The notes under the pieces are model-generated. The model was not told where the DNA came from and did no database searches. It worked only from the letters and a program-made list of their open reading frames with translations. A stretch of DNA of 64,000 nt, from the NCBI GenBank assembly GCA_019510435.1, contig JAEKKJ010000016.1:248001-312000 (forward strand), in the 5' to 3' direction. Each line of letters starts with the position of its first letter. Position 1 is the first letter of the stretch. The position numbers and the translations under genes are program-made. Below, piece after piece: positions 15,104 through 23,803 of this stretch. This DNA comes from Caulobacterales bacterium. GTDB taxonomy: Bacteria; Pseudomonadota; Alphaproteobacteria; Caulobacterales; Caulobacteraceae.

Positions 15104-16621
15104 TCAGGTCGGCCGGGCGGACCGCCTGCGGCCTTGGGGTTCGCCGTCGTCCGCGGCCCCAGGCGTGCGGCGGCGCATCGCCAGCCGCGCGGCCGGCGCA
15201 CCGGGCAGGCGCAGCTCGAATACCGTGCCCGCCTCCCCGGTCACCGAGAGGGAGAGGTCGCCGCCATGGCCCTGGGCCAGTTCGCGGGCGATGGCGAGGC
15301 CGAGGCCGGTGGAGTCGGGCCGGCCCGATCCGGCGAACGGCTGGAACAGGCGCTCACGCAGCCGCGGCGGGATGCCCGGGCCGTTGTCGGAGATGCGGAT
15401 CAGGCTGGCGCCGGCCTGGGCCTCCAGCGACACCTCCACCCGCCCGGACGCAGCGCGGCCCTCCTGGTGCTCGATGGCCTGGCGGGCGTTGCGCAGCAGG
15501 TTGACGAGGATCCGGTGCAGCTGGTCGGGATCGGCCACCACGTCCCCGCCGCCGGTCTTGCAGACCAGGACCACGTTCGACTCGCTCAGCCGCGCCTCGG
15601 CCGCCGCCTCGTCCAGCGCCGCGTCCAGGCTGACCACCTGGGTCTCGGGGGCGGCCTCCTGGGTCTTGCCGTAGGCCAGCACGTCCGTGGCCAGTTTCAC
15701 CGCCCGGTCCAGGGCCCGTTCCAGGCGCGGCAGGGCCTGGCTGACCTTGGGGTTCTTCAGCGCCGCCAGCCGTTCCGAGGCCAGCTGGGCGTTGGTCAGC
15801 ATGTTCTTCAGGTCGTGATTGATCTTGGCCACCGCCTCACCGAGGGCGGCCAGGCGCGCCCGGGAGTTCAGCGCCGCGCGCAGGTCGGCCTGCATGCGGT
15901 CCAGCTCGGCCTCGGCGCGGCCGATCTCGTCGCGGCGGCCCGACAGCTGGATGCGCGCCTCCGGATCGTCCGGGTCGGCGCGGAACCGCTCCATCGAGAA
16001 GGTGATGCGCTGCATCGGCCGCACCAGGAAGAGGTTCAGGGCGAAGTAGACGATCACCCCCGCCAGGGCCGCGACCCCGGCGACGATGGCCACGAGGCGC
16101 CAGAGGTAGCCGGCCAGCGCCTTCTTCAGTTCGGTGTCGGTGGCCACGAACTCGATGAAGTCCGCCTTGCGGAACCGCGGTTCGGCCACCACCCGCACCC
16201 GGTCGCCGCCGCCCAGCAGGGTCTGGAACGGCGCGAAGAGGCCAAGGCCGGGGGCGCGGGTGCGCAGGTCGACGAGGTAGGGCGGCTGGGCCGGATGGCC
16301 GCTGGCGAAAACCAGGCTGCGCACGCCGTCCTGGGACACGGCCACGATCTCGACCCCCGCCCCCGCCAGCAGCTCGCTCTTCAGCTGCTCGCTGACCACC
16401 CGGTCGGGGGCGACCTCGGGCGCGAGGGAAGCGAGTTCGGCGGCGCGAACCCGGTCCAGCAGCCACTGCTTCTCGTAGGCCGCCAGGGCGGGCGGGATGG
16501 CGAGCGCGCCCCCGAGCGCCGCGAACACCACGGTGAGGACCAGCAGGCGTGCGGAAAGCCCGCCGGGCCAGAAGAGGCGGCGGCGGTCACGGTCGGGCGG
16601 TTCGGTACGCGCGTCCGCCAT
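15104..16621 (-). CDS. Membrane sensor histidine kinase with HAMP domain
   Basis: The 505-residue protein has a transmembrane helix near residues 22-45, a periplasmic sensing region to about 165, a second helix (about 168-195, LWRLVAIVAGVAALAGVIVY), a HAMP-like linker, and a HisKA domain with phospho-acceptor His269 (in KINHDLKNML). A HATPase_c domain follows, with N box NLLRNARQA and G boxes (DNGPGIP, GLGLAI). No response regulator gene is adjacent, so the partner lies elsewhere. It is convergent with ggt (18 bases between stops). Confidence 0.9.
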   Translation of the reverse strand: MADARTEPPDRDRRRLFWPGGLSARLLVLTVVFAALGGALAIPPALAAYEKQWLLDRVRAAELASLAPEVAPDRVVSEQLKSELLAGAGVEIVAVSQDGVRSLVFASGHPAQPPYLVDLRTRAPGLGLFAPFQTLLGGGDRVRVVAEPRFRKADFIEFVATDTELKKALAGYLWRLVAIVAGVAALAGVIVYFALNLFLVRPMQRITFSMERFRADPDDPEARIQLSGRRDEIGRAEAELDRMQADLRAALNSRARLAALGEAVAKINHDLKNMLTNAQLASERLAALKNPKVSQALPRLERALDRAVKLATDVLAYGKTQEAAPETQVVSLDAALDEAAAEARLSESNVVLVCKTGGGDVVADPDQLHRILVNLLRNARQAIEHQEGRAASGRVEVSLEAQAGASLIRISDNGPGIPPRLRERLFQPFAGSGRPDSTGLGLAIARELAQGHGGDLSLSVTGEAGTVFELRLPGAPAARLAMRRRTPGAADDGEPQGRRRSARPT

Positions 16622-16673
16622 CGTCTCCCCGAGTTAATCCTGCCCGCGCGCGCCTGCAACGCACGGCGCGGGT

Positions 16674-17717
16674 CTATCTTGCCCCGATGGCTTCGGCCAC
16701 GGAACGGAAACCGTCCGCTCGCAAGTGCTGGGCCAACTCGCGCTTGATGCGGGTCACGAGGCCCGGCCCCTCATAGGCCAGCGCCGAATAAAGCTGCACC
16801 GCAGAAGCGCCGGCGCGGATCTTGGCATAGGCGTCGCGGCCCGAACCCACGCCGCCGACCCCGATCAGCAGGAAACGACCCTGGGCGGCGGCGGCGAAGC
16901 GCTCCAGCACCTGGGTCGACAAGCCCAGCAAGGGCGCGCCGGAGAGGCCGCCCGCCTCGTGGCGATGCCGCGATATGAGCGGCGGCCGCACGATCGTGGT
17001 GTTGGAGACGATGACCCCGGCCAGGTCGTGGGCGTCCACCACCTCGCAGATCGCCTCGATCTCGGCGTCCTCCAGGTCGGGGGCCACCTTCAGGAACATC
17101 GGCGCCGCCACGCCCTGGGGCAGGGAATCGGCGGTGGCCACCAGCCGGCCCAGCAGCTCCTCCAGCGCCGCGCGGGTCTGCAGGGCGCGCAGGCCGGGCG
17201 TGTTGGGCGAGGAGATGTTGATCGTGAAGTACGAGGCCATGCCCCAGAGGCGGCGCAGGCCCGCGGTATAGTCCGCCACCCGGTCCTCCGAATCCTTGTT
17301 GGCCCCGAGATTCGCGCCGACCACACCGCGGCCGCGATGGGCGAGGCGGGCGGCGAAGGCTTCCAGCCCCTCGTTGTTGAAGCCCATGCGGTTGATCACC
17401 GCCCGGTCCTGCCACAGGCGGAAGAGCCGCGGCCGGGGGTTGCCCGCCTGGGCTAGGGGCGTGACGGTGCCGCACTCCACGAAGCCGAAGCCCGCCGCCA
17501 GCATGGGGCCGAAGACCTCGGCGTTCTTGTCGAAGCCGGGCGCCAGGCCGATGGGGTTGGGCAGGCGCAGGCCCGCGAGCTCGGTGACCAGGATCGGATC
17601 GTCCGCGCCCGCCCGCGGCCCCAGCCCCAGCTTCAGGCCGCGCAGCGCCAGGCCGTGGGCGTCCTCCGGGTCGAGGCCGCGGAGCGCCAGGGTGGCGAGG
17701 CCATGGAGGTCCTTCAC
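16674..17717 (-). CDS. pyrD: Quinone-dependent dihydroorotate dehydrogenase
   Basis: Oxidises dihydroorotate to orotate in pyrimidine synthesis at the membrane, using quinone. The 347-residue class 2 enzyme shows the N-terminal membrane-associating region (1-40), GLAPGFDKNAEV, INRMGFNNEG, the conserved ISSPNTPGLR segment with the active site close by, VSNTT and the FMN-phosphate loop GVGGVGSG. The start codon is GTG at 17717, overlapping the TGA of the DUF952 gene (GTGA), so it is translationally coupled to that gene. Confidence 0.95.
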   Translation of the reverse strand: MKDLHGLATLALRGLDPEDAHGLALRGLKLGLGPRAGADDPILVTELAGLRLPNPIGLAPGFDKNAEVFGPMLAAGFGFVECGTVTPLAQAGNPRPRLFRLWQDRAVINRMGFNNEGLEAFAARLAHRGRGVVGANLGANKDSEDRVADYTAGLRRLWGMASYFTINISSPNTPGLRALQTRAALEELLGRLVATADSLPQGVAAPMFLKVAPDLEDAEIEAICEVVDAHDLAGVIVSNTTIVRPPLISRHRHEAGGLSGAPLLGLSTQVLERFAAAAQGRFLLIGVGGVGSGRDAYAKIRAGASAVQLYSALAYEGPGLVTRIKRELAQHLRADGFRSVAEAIGAR

Positions 17718-18046
17718 GACGGCGTCCGCGGCACGCCCGCCGCGTCCAGCGGGGCCTCATGGACCGCCCGAACCTGGTCTGCCGCCAGGGCGCCGTAGAG
17801 GTGCGGGAAGAGGTCCCCGCCGCGCGACGGCTCCCACTTCAGGGCCGCGCCCAGGTCATCGGCCTCCACCTCCAGCACCACCAGGTCCGTGAGGCCGGAA
17901 AAATAGCGCCGCGCGGTCTCCGGGGCCTGGGCCGCGGTGGAGAAATGGATGTAGCCGTCGGCGTGGTCCACGGCCGAGCCCTCGAAGCGGCCGGCCTGCT
18001 GCGCGGCGGCCCACTCGGCGCGCGGCAGGATCTTATAGATCCTCAA
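17714..18046 (-). CDS. DUF952 domain protein
   Basis: This small 110-residue protein is recognised as DUF952 from its layout: an IYKILPRAEW start, DGYIHFSTAAQ (about 31-41), a LVVLEVEADDL strand and an FPHLYGAL motif near the C-terminus. No biochemical function is established for the family. The start is chosen as TTG at 18046, which overlaps the sixA stop (TTGA); no ATG in frame precedes the conserved IYKI. It sits in a tightly coupled sixA-DUF952-pyrD unit. Confidence 0.82.
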   Translation of the reverse strand: MRIYKILPRAEWAAAQQAGRFEGSAVDHADGYIHFSTAAQAPETARRYFSGLTDLVVLEVEADDLGAALKWEPSRGGDLFPHLYGALAADQVRAVHEAPLDAAGVPRTPS

Positions 18047-18540
18047 TCGCCCCGCTCCGGATAGAAGAGGCCGTCGTAGTGCGGCCGCCGACTGCCGTCG
18101 AAGAGGAACACCGAGGCGGCGGCCGGCGGAAAGTGCCGCTGCGCCTTGGCCAGCAGGCCGGCCGGGGCGGAGCCCTCGATCAGCAGCGACAGGGTCAGCT
18201 CCTGCAGGCCCGGATTGTGGCCCACCACCATCACCGTCGCCGCATCCTGGCCGGCGGCCTCGATCGCCTGCCAGATGGCGCCGGTGTCGGCGTTGTAGAG
18301 GTGGTCCTCCAGCTGCACCGCCGCCTTGGGAAACGCCGCACAGGCGGCCGCCCAGGTGCCGCGGGTGCGCGCCGAGGGCGACAGCAGGACCACGTCGGGC
18401 TGGAAGCCCATCTCGGCCAGGCGGGCGCCCATCTCGGCCGACTCGCGCTCGCCGCGCGGCGCCAGACGCCGGTCGAAGTCGTCGCCGCTGTCGGACTCCG
18501 CCTCGGCCTTGCCGTGCCGCAAGAGGATCAGTCGATCCAT
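18043..18540 (-). CDS. sixA: SixA-type histidine phosphatase
   Basis: Member of the histidine phosphatase superfamily. SixA-type enzymes remove phosphate from phosphohistidine on signalling or PTS proteins. The 165-residue protein carries the RHG catalytic motif (Arg8-His9-Gly10, in LLLRHGKAE form ILLRHGKAE) and the second catalytic His in VVGHNPGL. The length fits SixA. It is the first gene of the sixA-DUF952-pyrD operon and is divergent from metX. The substrate is not evident from the sequence. Confidence 0.88.
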   Translation of the reverse strand: MDRLILLRHGKAEAESDSGDDFDRRLAPRGERESAEMGARLAEMGFQPDVVLLSPSARTRGTWAAACAAFPKAAVQLEDHLYNADTGAIWQAIEAAGQDAATVMVVGHNPGLQELTLSLLIEGSAPAGLLAKAQRHFPPAAASVFLFDGSRRPHYDGLFYPERGD

Positions 18541-18629
18541 GGACGCTCCCTAACCCTGGCGTGTCATAGCCTAGGCCCCGTCCGCTGCAAGCCATTGACA
18601 CCGATGGGGCCGCGCGGTCCAAGGCGCCC

Positions 18630-19835
18630 ATGACGGCGCAGGGTCCGATCGCGGCGGGGATCGAGGCGATTCCCGCAGGTGGCCTGGAGACAGGCCCCGA
18701 AGCAGCCTTGGAGGTTGGCGGCGGGACCTGGCGGTTCCCGGCGAGCCGACCGCTGCGCCTGGATTCCGGGGCGTCCCTCGCGCCGCTGGAGGTGGGCTAC
18801 AAGACCTACGGCCGCCTGAACGCGGCCAGGTCCAACGCCGTGCTGGTGTGCCACGCCCTGACCGGGGACCAGCACCTGGCCTCCACCCACCCGGTGACCG
18901 GCAAGCCGGGATGGTGGGACCGCTTCGTGGGGCCGGGCCTGCCGCTGGATCCCGCCAGGTACTTCATCATCTGCTCCAACGTGGTCGGCGGCTGCATGGG
19001 CACCACCGGCCCGGCGGCGATCGACGAGAAGACCGGCAAGCCCTACGCCCTGAAGTTCCCGGTGATCACCATCGGCGACATGGTGCGCGCCCAGGCCATG
19101 CTGGTGGAGGCGCTGGGCATCGAGACCCTGTTCGCCGTGGTCGGCGGCTCCATGGGCGGCATGCAGGCCCTGCAGTGGGCGGCCGACTATCCGGAGAAGC
19201 TGTTCAGCGTCGTCTGCATCGCCGCGGCCGCGCGCCACTCGGCCCAGAACATCGCCTTCCACGAGGTGGGCCGCCAGGCGATCATGGCCGATCCCAACTG
19301 GTGCGCCGGCGGCTATCTGGAGGCCGGGGTGCGTCCGGAAAAGGGCCTGGCCGTCGCCCGCATGGCCGCGCACATCACCTACCTCTCGGAGGCGGCCCTG
19401 CAGCGCAAGTTCGGCCGCGAGCTGCAGCGGGACGGCCTCTCCTGGGGTTTCGACGCCGACTTCCAGGTGGAGAGCTACCTGCGCCACCAGGGGACCAGCT
19501 TCGTCGACCGCTTCGACGCCAACTCCTACCTCTACATCACCCGGGCGCTGGACTACTTCGACCTGGCGGCCCAGCACGACGGGGTGCTGGCCAACGCCTT
19601 CCGCCGCGCCCGGGCGGTGAAGTTCTGCGTGCTCTCGTTCTCCTCGGACTGGCTCTATCCGACGCCCGAGAGCCGCGACATCGTCCGCGCCCTCAACGGC
19701 GCCGGCTGCCGCGCCAGCTTCGCCGAGATCGAGACCGACAAGGGCCACGACGCCTTCTTCCTGGACGAGCCCCTGCTGGACCAGACCCTGCGCGGCTTCC
19801 TGGCCGGCCAGGCCCAGGCGCGGGGCCTGGCTTGA
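18630..19835 (+). CDS. metX: Homoserine O-acetyltransferase
   Basis: Acetylates (or succinylates) homoserine in methionine synthesis. The 401-residue alpha/beta hydrolase has the nucleophile Ser174 in the elbow GGSMGG, an oxyanion segment HALTGDQH (75-82), and late Asp and His residues in FSSDWLYP and KGHDAFFL. Length is typical of MetX. It overlaps metW by 4 bases. No SAM-II riboswitch core was recognised in the 89 bases upstream. Acyl donor choice cannot be read by eye. Confidence 0.94.
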   Translation: MTAQGPIAAGIEAIPAGGLETGPEAALEVGGGTWRFPASRPLRLDSGASLAPLEVGYKTYGRLNAARSNAVLVCHALTGDQHLASTHPVTGKPGWWDRFVGPGLPLDPARYFIICSNVVGGCMGTTGPAAIDEKTGKPYALKFPVITIGDMVRAQAMLVEALGIETLFAVVGGSMGGMQALQWAADYPEKLFSVVCIAAAARHSAQNIAFHEVGRQAIMADPNWCAGGYLEAGVRPEKGLAVARMAAHITYLSEAALQRKFGRELQRDGLSWGFDADFQVESYLRHQGTSFVDRFDANSYLYITRALDYFDLAAQHDGVLANAFRRARAVKFCVLSFSSDWLYPTPESRDIVRALNGAGCRASFAEIETDKGHDAFFLDEPLLDQTLRGFLAGQAQARGLA

Positions 19836-20545
19836 GCGACCTGGGCAGCGCTGCGATCCGGGAGGACTTCGCCGAGATCCTGAAGCTGGTGCGCCCCGGC
19901 GCGAGGGTGCTGGACGTGGGCTGCGAGGACGGCGAGCTCCTGGAGCTCTTGACCCGCGAGAAGCAGATCGACGGCCAGGGGCTGGAAATCAGCCCGCAGG
20001 GTGTGGCGGCAGGCCTCGCCCGGGGCCTGGCCGTGGTGCAGGGCGACGGCGACCGCGACCTGGACCACTTTCCGACCCGCGCCTTCGACTATGCGATCCT
20101 CTCGAAGACCCTGCAGCAGATGCGCGAGCCGCGGCACGTGCTCTCCGAGCTGCTGCGGGTGGCCGAGCAGGCGGTGGTCTCGGTGCCCAACTTCGCCCAC
20201 TGGAAGGTGCGCCTCTTCCTGCTGCTGCGCGGCCGCATGCCCGAGACGGGCGCCCTGCCCGAGCCCTGGTATTCCACGCCGAACATCCACCTGTGCACGC
20301 TCAAGGACTTCGTGGACCTCTGCGACGCCCTGGAGATCCGCATCGACGCCTGCGCGTCCCTGGCGGGCGGCAAGCCGGCGCGTCCGATCGACCCCCGCGG
20401 GGCGCTGGAGAACTGGCGGGCCGAGACCGCGCTGTTCCTCCTGAGCCGAAAGTCCGAACCCCACGCGCCGGCGCCCCAGGACCTGTTCGGCGAGGTGGCC
20501 CTGCCGGGCGCGGAGCCCGCGCCGAAGCCCCGGCGGAAGCGCTGA
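19832..20545 (+). CDS. metW: Methionine biosynthesis protein MetW
   Basis: MetW is a SAM-methyltransferase-fold partner of MetX and is required for full homoserine acyltransferase activity in some bacteria. The 237-residue protein has [12 protein letters not shown] (motif I, about residues 23-34), LSKTLQQM, and the MetW-typical [12 protein letters not shown] and [12 protein letters not shown] segments. The start is TTG at 19832 within the metX stop (TTGA); no better start precedes the conserved N-terminus. A Pro/Lys-rich tail follows the conserved domain. Translational coupling to metX fits their joint action. Confidence 0.92.
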   Translation: MSDLGSAAIREDFAEILKLVRPGARVLDVGCEDGELLELLTREKQIDGQGLEISPQGVAAGLARGLAVVQGDGDRDLDHFPTRAFDYAILSKTLQQMREPRHVLSELLRVAEQAVVSVPNFAHWKVRLFLLLRGRMPETGALPEPWYSTPNIHLCTLKDFVDLCDALEIRIDACASLAGGKPARPIDPRGALENWRAETALFLLSRKSEPHAPAPQDLFGEVALPGAEPAPKPRRKR

Positions 20546-20547
20546 TG

Positions 20548-20683
20548 TCCCTCCCTTGATGGGGAGGGACAGGCTTGGCGCAGCCAAGCCAGGGTGAGGT
20601 GGCCACGATCACGCGCAGCGCCCGGTCGACGATTCCCCACCCGTCTCGCTGCGCTCGCCACCCTCCCCATAAAGGGGAGGGAG
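20548..20683. repeat. Composite intergenic hairpin repeat
   Basis: Three hairpins lie in series: TCCCTCCC/GGGAGGGA (20548-20555, 20562-20569), GGCTTGGC/GCCAAGCC with a GCA loop (20572-20579, 20583-20590) and CCCTCCCC/GGGGAGGG (20661-20668, 20674-20681). The outer hairpins are similar in sequence. They lie between convergent metW and the P-II gene, and could serve as a bidirectional terminator or an interspersed repeat element. Confidence 0.65.
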
Positions 20684-20684
20684 A

Positions 20685-21029
20685 CTATCCCGCGATGGCG
20701 GCCGCGCCCTGTTCGCCCGTGCGGATGCGCAGGGCCTGTTCCAGGTCGAGGACGAAGATCTTGCCGTCGCCGATCTTGTTGGTGTTGGCGGTGGTCTGGA
20801 TCGCCTCGATCACCGCCTCGACGATGTCGCTGGGCACGGCGATCTCCAGCTTCACCTTGGGCAGCAGCTTCACCTCGTACTCGGCGCCCCGGTAGACCTC
20901 GGTCTTGCCGCGCTGGCGGCCGTAGCCGCGCACCTCGGTGACGGTGAGGCCCGAAGCCCCGGCCTCCGTGACCGCGTCCAGCACGGCGTCCAGGCGACTG
21001 GGCTTGATGACCGCGATGATCAGTTTCAT
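20685..21029 (-). CDS. P-II family nitrogen regulator (GlnB/GlnK type)
   Basis: Trimeric sensor of 2-oxoglutarate, ATP/ADP and glutamine status. With the start at ATG 21029 (MKLIIAVIKP) the protein has 114 residues, a typical length. The T-loop contains Tyr51, the uridylylation site, in YRGAEYE, and the C-terminal signature IGDGKIFV is at 87-94. No amtB or glnA gene is next to it, so GlnB versus GlnK cannot be decided by context. It is monocistronic and converges on metW. Confidence 0.92.
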   Translation of the reverse strand: MKLIIAVIKPSRLDAVLDAVTEAGASGLTVTEVRGYGRQRGKTEVYRGAEYEVKLLPKVKLEIAVPSDIVEAVIEAIQTTANTNKIGDGKIFVLDLEQALRIRTGEQGAAAIAG

Positions 21030-21072
21030 GCGTCCCACCCCCTCCGGACTCAGGCTTGTGCCTGGGGCGAAG

Positions 21073-21861
21073 CTACGACCTTCGCGGCGGCGGCGCCAAG
21101 CGGCGTCGCACCAAGGGCGGATCCGTCGCCCGCGAAACAGGCGCCGCGCCGGGCGCCGGGAGCAGGACCGGGCGATTGGCCCGCACGCGTGCGCGGCTGC
21201 CCTGCGGCTTGACGGCGAAGGTCTGCTTGACCGCCTCCATCAGCAGCAGGCCCGCAAAGCCCGGCCACAGCCGCGAGCCCACCTGCTCGAAGCCCTCCGC
21301 CCAGCGGGCCGTCCACGCCACCGGCGGGGCATAGAGGGCGCGGGTCCAGCCTGAGGGCTCCAGTTCCGCCTCGCGCAGCAGTTCGGCAAGCTGGGCGCGG
21401 CTGTACGGCCGGCCATGGCCGAAGGGGGTGCGCTCGGTGTTGGCCCAGAGACCGTTGCGCGAGGCTACAGTGACAATCACCCGGCCCGACGGCGCCAGCA
21501 CCCGCCAGACCTCGCGCAGCAGGGCCACCGGATTGTCGCTCTCCTCCAGGCCGTGGACCATCAGGATCCGGTCGAAGAGGGCGTTCTGGAACGGCAGGCT
21601 GTCCTCCGGCGAGAGGGCCGCCAGGTTGCGGCCGTCCGCCGGCCAGACCTCGACGCCCTGCTGCGCCGGCATGGCGGCCACCACGCGGCGGGCGCTCTCG
21701 CGCAGGCGGCCGATGAACGGCGTCGCGTATCCCAGGGCCAGCACGTCCTGGCCGTGGGCGTCGCCCCAGGCCTCCGCCAGCTTGCGCTCCACCATGGCGC
21801 GCGCCGCCCGGCCGAGGTCGGAGGCGTAGAACTGGCGGAGCTCGAGCACGTCGCGGCGCAT
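21073..21861 (-). CDS. SAM-dependent methyltransferase-like protein
   Basis: This 262-residue class I methyltransferase-type protein has a degenerate motif I (DVLALGYATPF, about 40-50, not the usual GxGxG), an acidic and hydrophobic motif near LPFQNALFDRILMVHGLEE (about 88-106), and post-motif LREVWRVLAPSGRVIVTV. The C-terminal 60 residues are basic and Pro-rich (PPLVRRRLAPPPRR). The unusual motif I raises doubt about SAM binding. It is divergent from gloB, an arrangement I believe is common in Caulobacterales. The substrate is unknown. Confidence 0.82.
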   Translation of the reverse strand: MRRDVLELRQFYASDLGRAARAMVERKLAEAWGDAHGQDVLALGYATPFIGRLRESARRVVAAMPAQQGVEVWPADGRNLAALSPEDSLPFQNALFDRILMVHGLEESDNPVALLREVWRVLAPSGRVIVTVASRNGLWANTERTPFGHGRPYSRAQLAELLREAELEPSGWTRALYAPPVAWTARWAEGFEQVGSRLWPGFAGLLLMEAVKQTFAVKPQGSRARVRANRPVLLPAPGAAPVSRATDPPLVRRRLAPPPRRS

Positions 21862-21989
21862 CCACCCATGGCTACAGCGGGACTCCCGAAAGGGGAATCG
21901 GCTTCACACATGCAAGTGTGCGGGGACGTGGCTCGACGGCGCCTGTCCGGACGCCTAAATCGCCGTCACTGCCTGCGTTGGAGCGCGCC

Positions 21990-22751
21990 ATGCCCCTCAC
22001 CGTCCACCAGTTCCCCTGCCTCTCGGACAACTACGCCTTCCTGGTGCGCGACGAGGCCACCGGCAAGACCGCCTGCATCGACACGCCGGAGTCGGGGGCG
22101 ATCCTGCGCGAGCTGGACAGCCTGGGCTGGGACCTGGACCTGATCCTCAACACCCACTGGCACCCCGACCACGCCGGCGGCAACGCCGACATCAAGGCCA
22201 TCACCGGCGCGACCATCGTCGGCCCGCACGAGGTGACGCGGATCTCCCACCTGGACCGGGAGGTGGCGGGCGGCGACACCGTCCAGCTGGGCGAGACCAC
22301 CTTCCAGGTGATCGAGAGCGGCGGCCACACCCTGGGTCATATCGCCTATTTCGACGCCGCGGACCGCATCGCCTTCGTGGGCGACACCCTGTTCGCCCTG
22401 GGCTGCGGGCGGCTGTTCGAGGGCACGCCCGAGCAGATGTGGGACAGCCTGCAGCGCCTGGCCGCCCTGCCGGACGAGACCACCGTCTATTGCGCGCACG
22501 AATACACCGCCTCGAACGCCCGCTTCGCCCTGTCGGTGGACGCGAGCGCGGCGCTGAAGGCCCGGGCCGACGAGGTGTTCGCCGCCCGCGAACGCGGCGA
22601 ATGGACCGTGCCCACCACCATCGGCCTGGAAAAGGCCACCAACCCCTTCCTCCGCGCCCCCGCCCTGGCCGAGAGGGTCGGCGCGTCCGGCGAGCCCGAC
22701 GCCCGCGCCTTCGCCGCGGTGCGCGCGGCCAAGGACGTGTTCAAGGGCTGA
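21990..22751 (+). CDS. gloB: Hydroxyacylglutathione hydrolase (glyoxalase II)
   Basis: Hydrolyses S-lactoylglutathione to lactate and glutathione, the second step of methylglyoxal detoxification. The 253-residue metallo-beta-lactamase-fold protein has THWHPDHAGG (His56, His58, Asp60, His61), a GHTLGHI segment, a metal-bridging Asp in FVGDTLF, and YCAHEYT. The start MPLTVHQFPC at 21990 is chosen because the family begins there; a longer frame upstream has no family match. Confidence 0.94.
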   Translation: MPLTVHQFPCLSDNYAFLVRDEATGKTACIDTPESGAILRELDSLGWDLDLILNTHWHPDHAGGNADIKAITGATIVGPHEVTRISHLDREVAGGDTVQLGETTFQVIESGGHTLGHIAYFDAADRIAFVGDTLFALGCGRLFEGTPEQMWDSLQRLAALPDETTVYCAHEYTASNARFALSVDASAALKARADEVFAARERGEWTVPTTIGLEKATNPFLRAPALAERVGASGEPDARAFAAVRAAKDVFKG

Positions 22752-22809
22752 TTTGAACCGCGGAAAACGCGGAAAGACGCGGAAGAGGCTGCGGAGCGGC
22801 CTCGTTCAT

Positions 22810-22920
22810 GTCGACCACGAATGAACACCAATGAACACGAATGCGCCTGAGGCCCGGCGCTCGCCGCGGGTCACGCCCAGCAGCCTATTCGTGTGTATTC
22901 GTGTTCATTCGTGGTTCGAC
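22810..22920. repeat. Long imperfect inverted repeat
   Basis: The arms 22810-22842 and 22887-22920 are inverted copies over about 33 bases with few mismatches. Each is built from tandem ATGAACACGA-like units. It lies between convergent gloB and the DUF4908 gene. The rest of 22752-22986 contains GGAAAACGCGG-like tandem bits and no gene. It may act as a bidirectional terminator or an interspersed repeat. Confidence 0.7.
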
Positions 22921-22986
22921 AAGGAAGGCCCGCTGCGCGGGCAGGCAGGCCAAGCCGCGCTTCCGCGATAGGTTTCTTGAGCGCGC

Positions 22987-23748
22987 TTACCGCGCCGTCG
23001 CCACCTTCAGGATGCGGTCAGACGACGGCCGCCCCGCGAGGCCCTGGCTGGGCGCCACGACGATGCGGAGCATGCCGCCCTTGAGCTGGGCGGAGGCCTT
23101 CTTGCCCTCCTCGAAGCGCACGCGGTTGAAGCGGGCCAGGAGGTTGCGCCCGTCGGCGCGCTGGGCCAGGCGGATGATCGCCAGGCTGGTGACGGTAGCG
23201 GCGTCGGCGATCAGGGACGAGGAGGCCGGCGAGGCCTCAGCCTCGAACAGCATGGGCCGGTGCGCCGCGCGGCTGGCGCGCAGTGAGGCCTGAGCCAGCC
23301 GCTCGAACACCGCCTGCGGGCTCATGGGCAGGAGGCGCAGGGGCGCGCCGCCACCGGCCAGGGACACCGCCTCGCCGTTCGGCCGGTCCTCGGAGAACAG
23401 GGTGAAGCCGCCCACGCGTGTGGCGCGCAGCACCGGCTCGCCCAGGTCGTTCTTGTAGATCACGTCGCCGCGCGGCGCAGGGCTCGGCAGCAGGACGTAG
23501 ACCTCGGGGCTGTCGTCGAACTTCAGCATCGGGACCGGCTGGGTCAGGTCCAGGGTGAAGGTGCGCCCCTCTTCGGAGACGTAGCGGCCCAGGGGCGGCC
23601 CCGGCACCTCGTCGCCGCGGTGCTGCTTGAACAGCCCCTCGCGCAGCTTGTCGGCGATGCCGGCCGAGGCCGGATGCGCGGCGGCGATGGCGGCGACCAC
23701 GAGGGCCGCACCCAAAGCCCGCCTCGAACCCGTCAGCCTGCCTAACAT
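22987..23748 (-). CDS. DUF4908 family exported protein
   Basis: With the start at ATG 23748 the 253-residue protein begins with a signal peptide (MLGRLTGSRRALGAALVVAA, cleavage after ASA near 30). It continues with the region I remember for DUF4908: GRYVSEEGRTFTLDL, MLKFDDSPEVYVL and GDVIYKNDLGEPVLRATR. A longer frame to 23847 overlaps phaB and has no signal-like N-terminus, so it is rejected. The function is unknown; the family appears confined to Caulobacterales and relatives. It probably acts in the periplasm. The C-terminal half (ADAATVTSLAIIRLAQ) looks helical. Confidence 0.8.
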   Translation of the reverse strand: MLGRLTGSRRALGAALVVAAIAAAHPASAGIADKLREGLFKQHRGDEVPGPPLGRYVSEEGRTFTLDLTQPVPMLKFDDSPEVYVLLPSPAPRGDVIYKNDLGEPVLRATRVGGFTLFSEDRPNGEAVSLAGGGAPLRLLPMSPQAVFERLAQASLRASRAAHRPMLFEAEASPASSSLIADAATVTSLAIIRLAQRADGRNLLARFNRVRFEEGKKASAQLKGGMLRIVVAPSQGLAGRPSSDRILKVATAR

Positions 23749-23803
23749 GCCAGCTGAGCAGATGCCGTTTGATCGGGGCGTTTTTTCGACGTGGGCGAGG
23801 CCT

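Noticed and set aside
18541..18629. SAM-II riboswitch before metX
   Set aside because: The short leader does not show the conserved SAM-II stem and loop bases; only a normal promoter gap.
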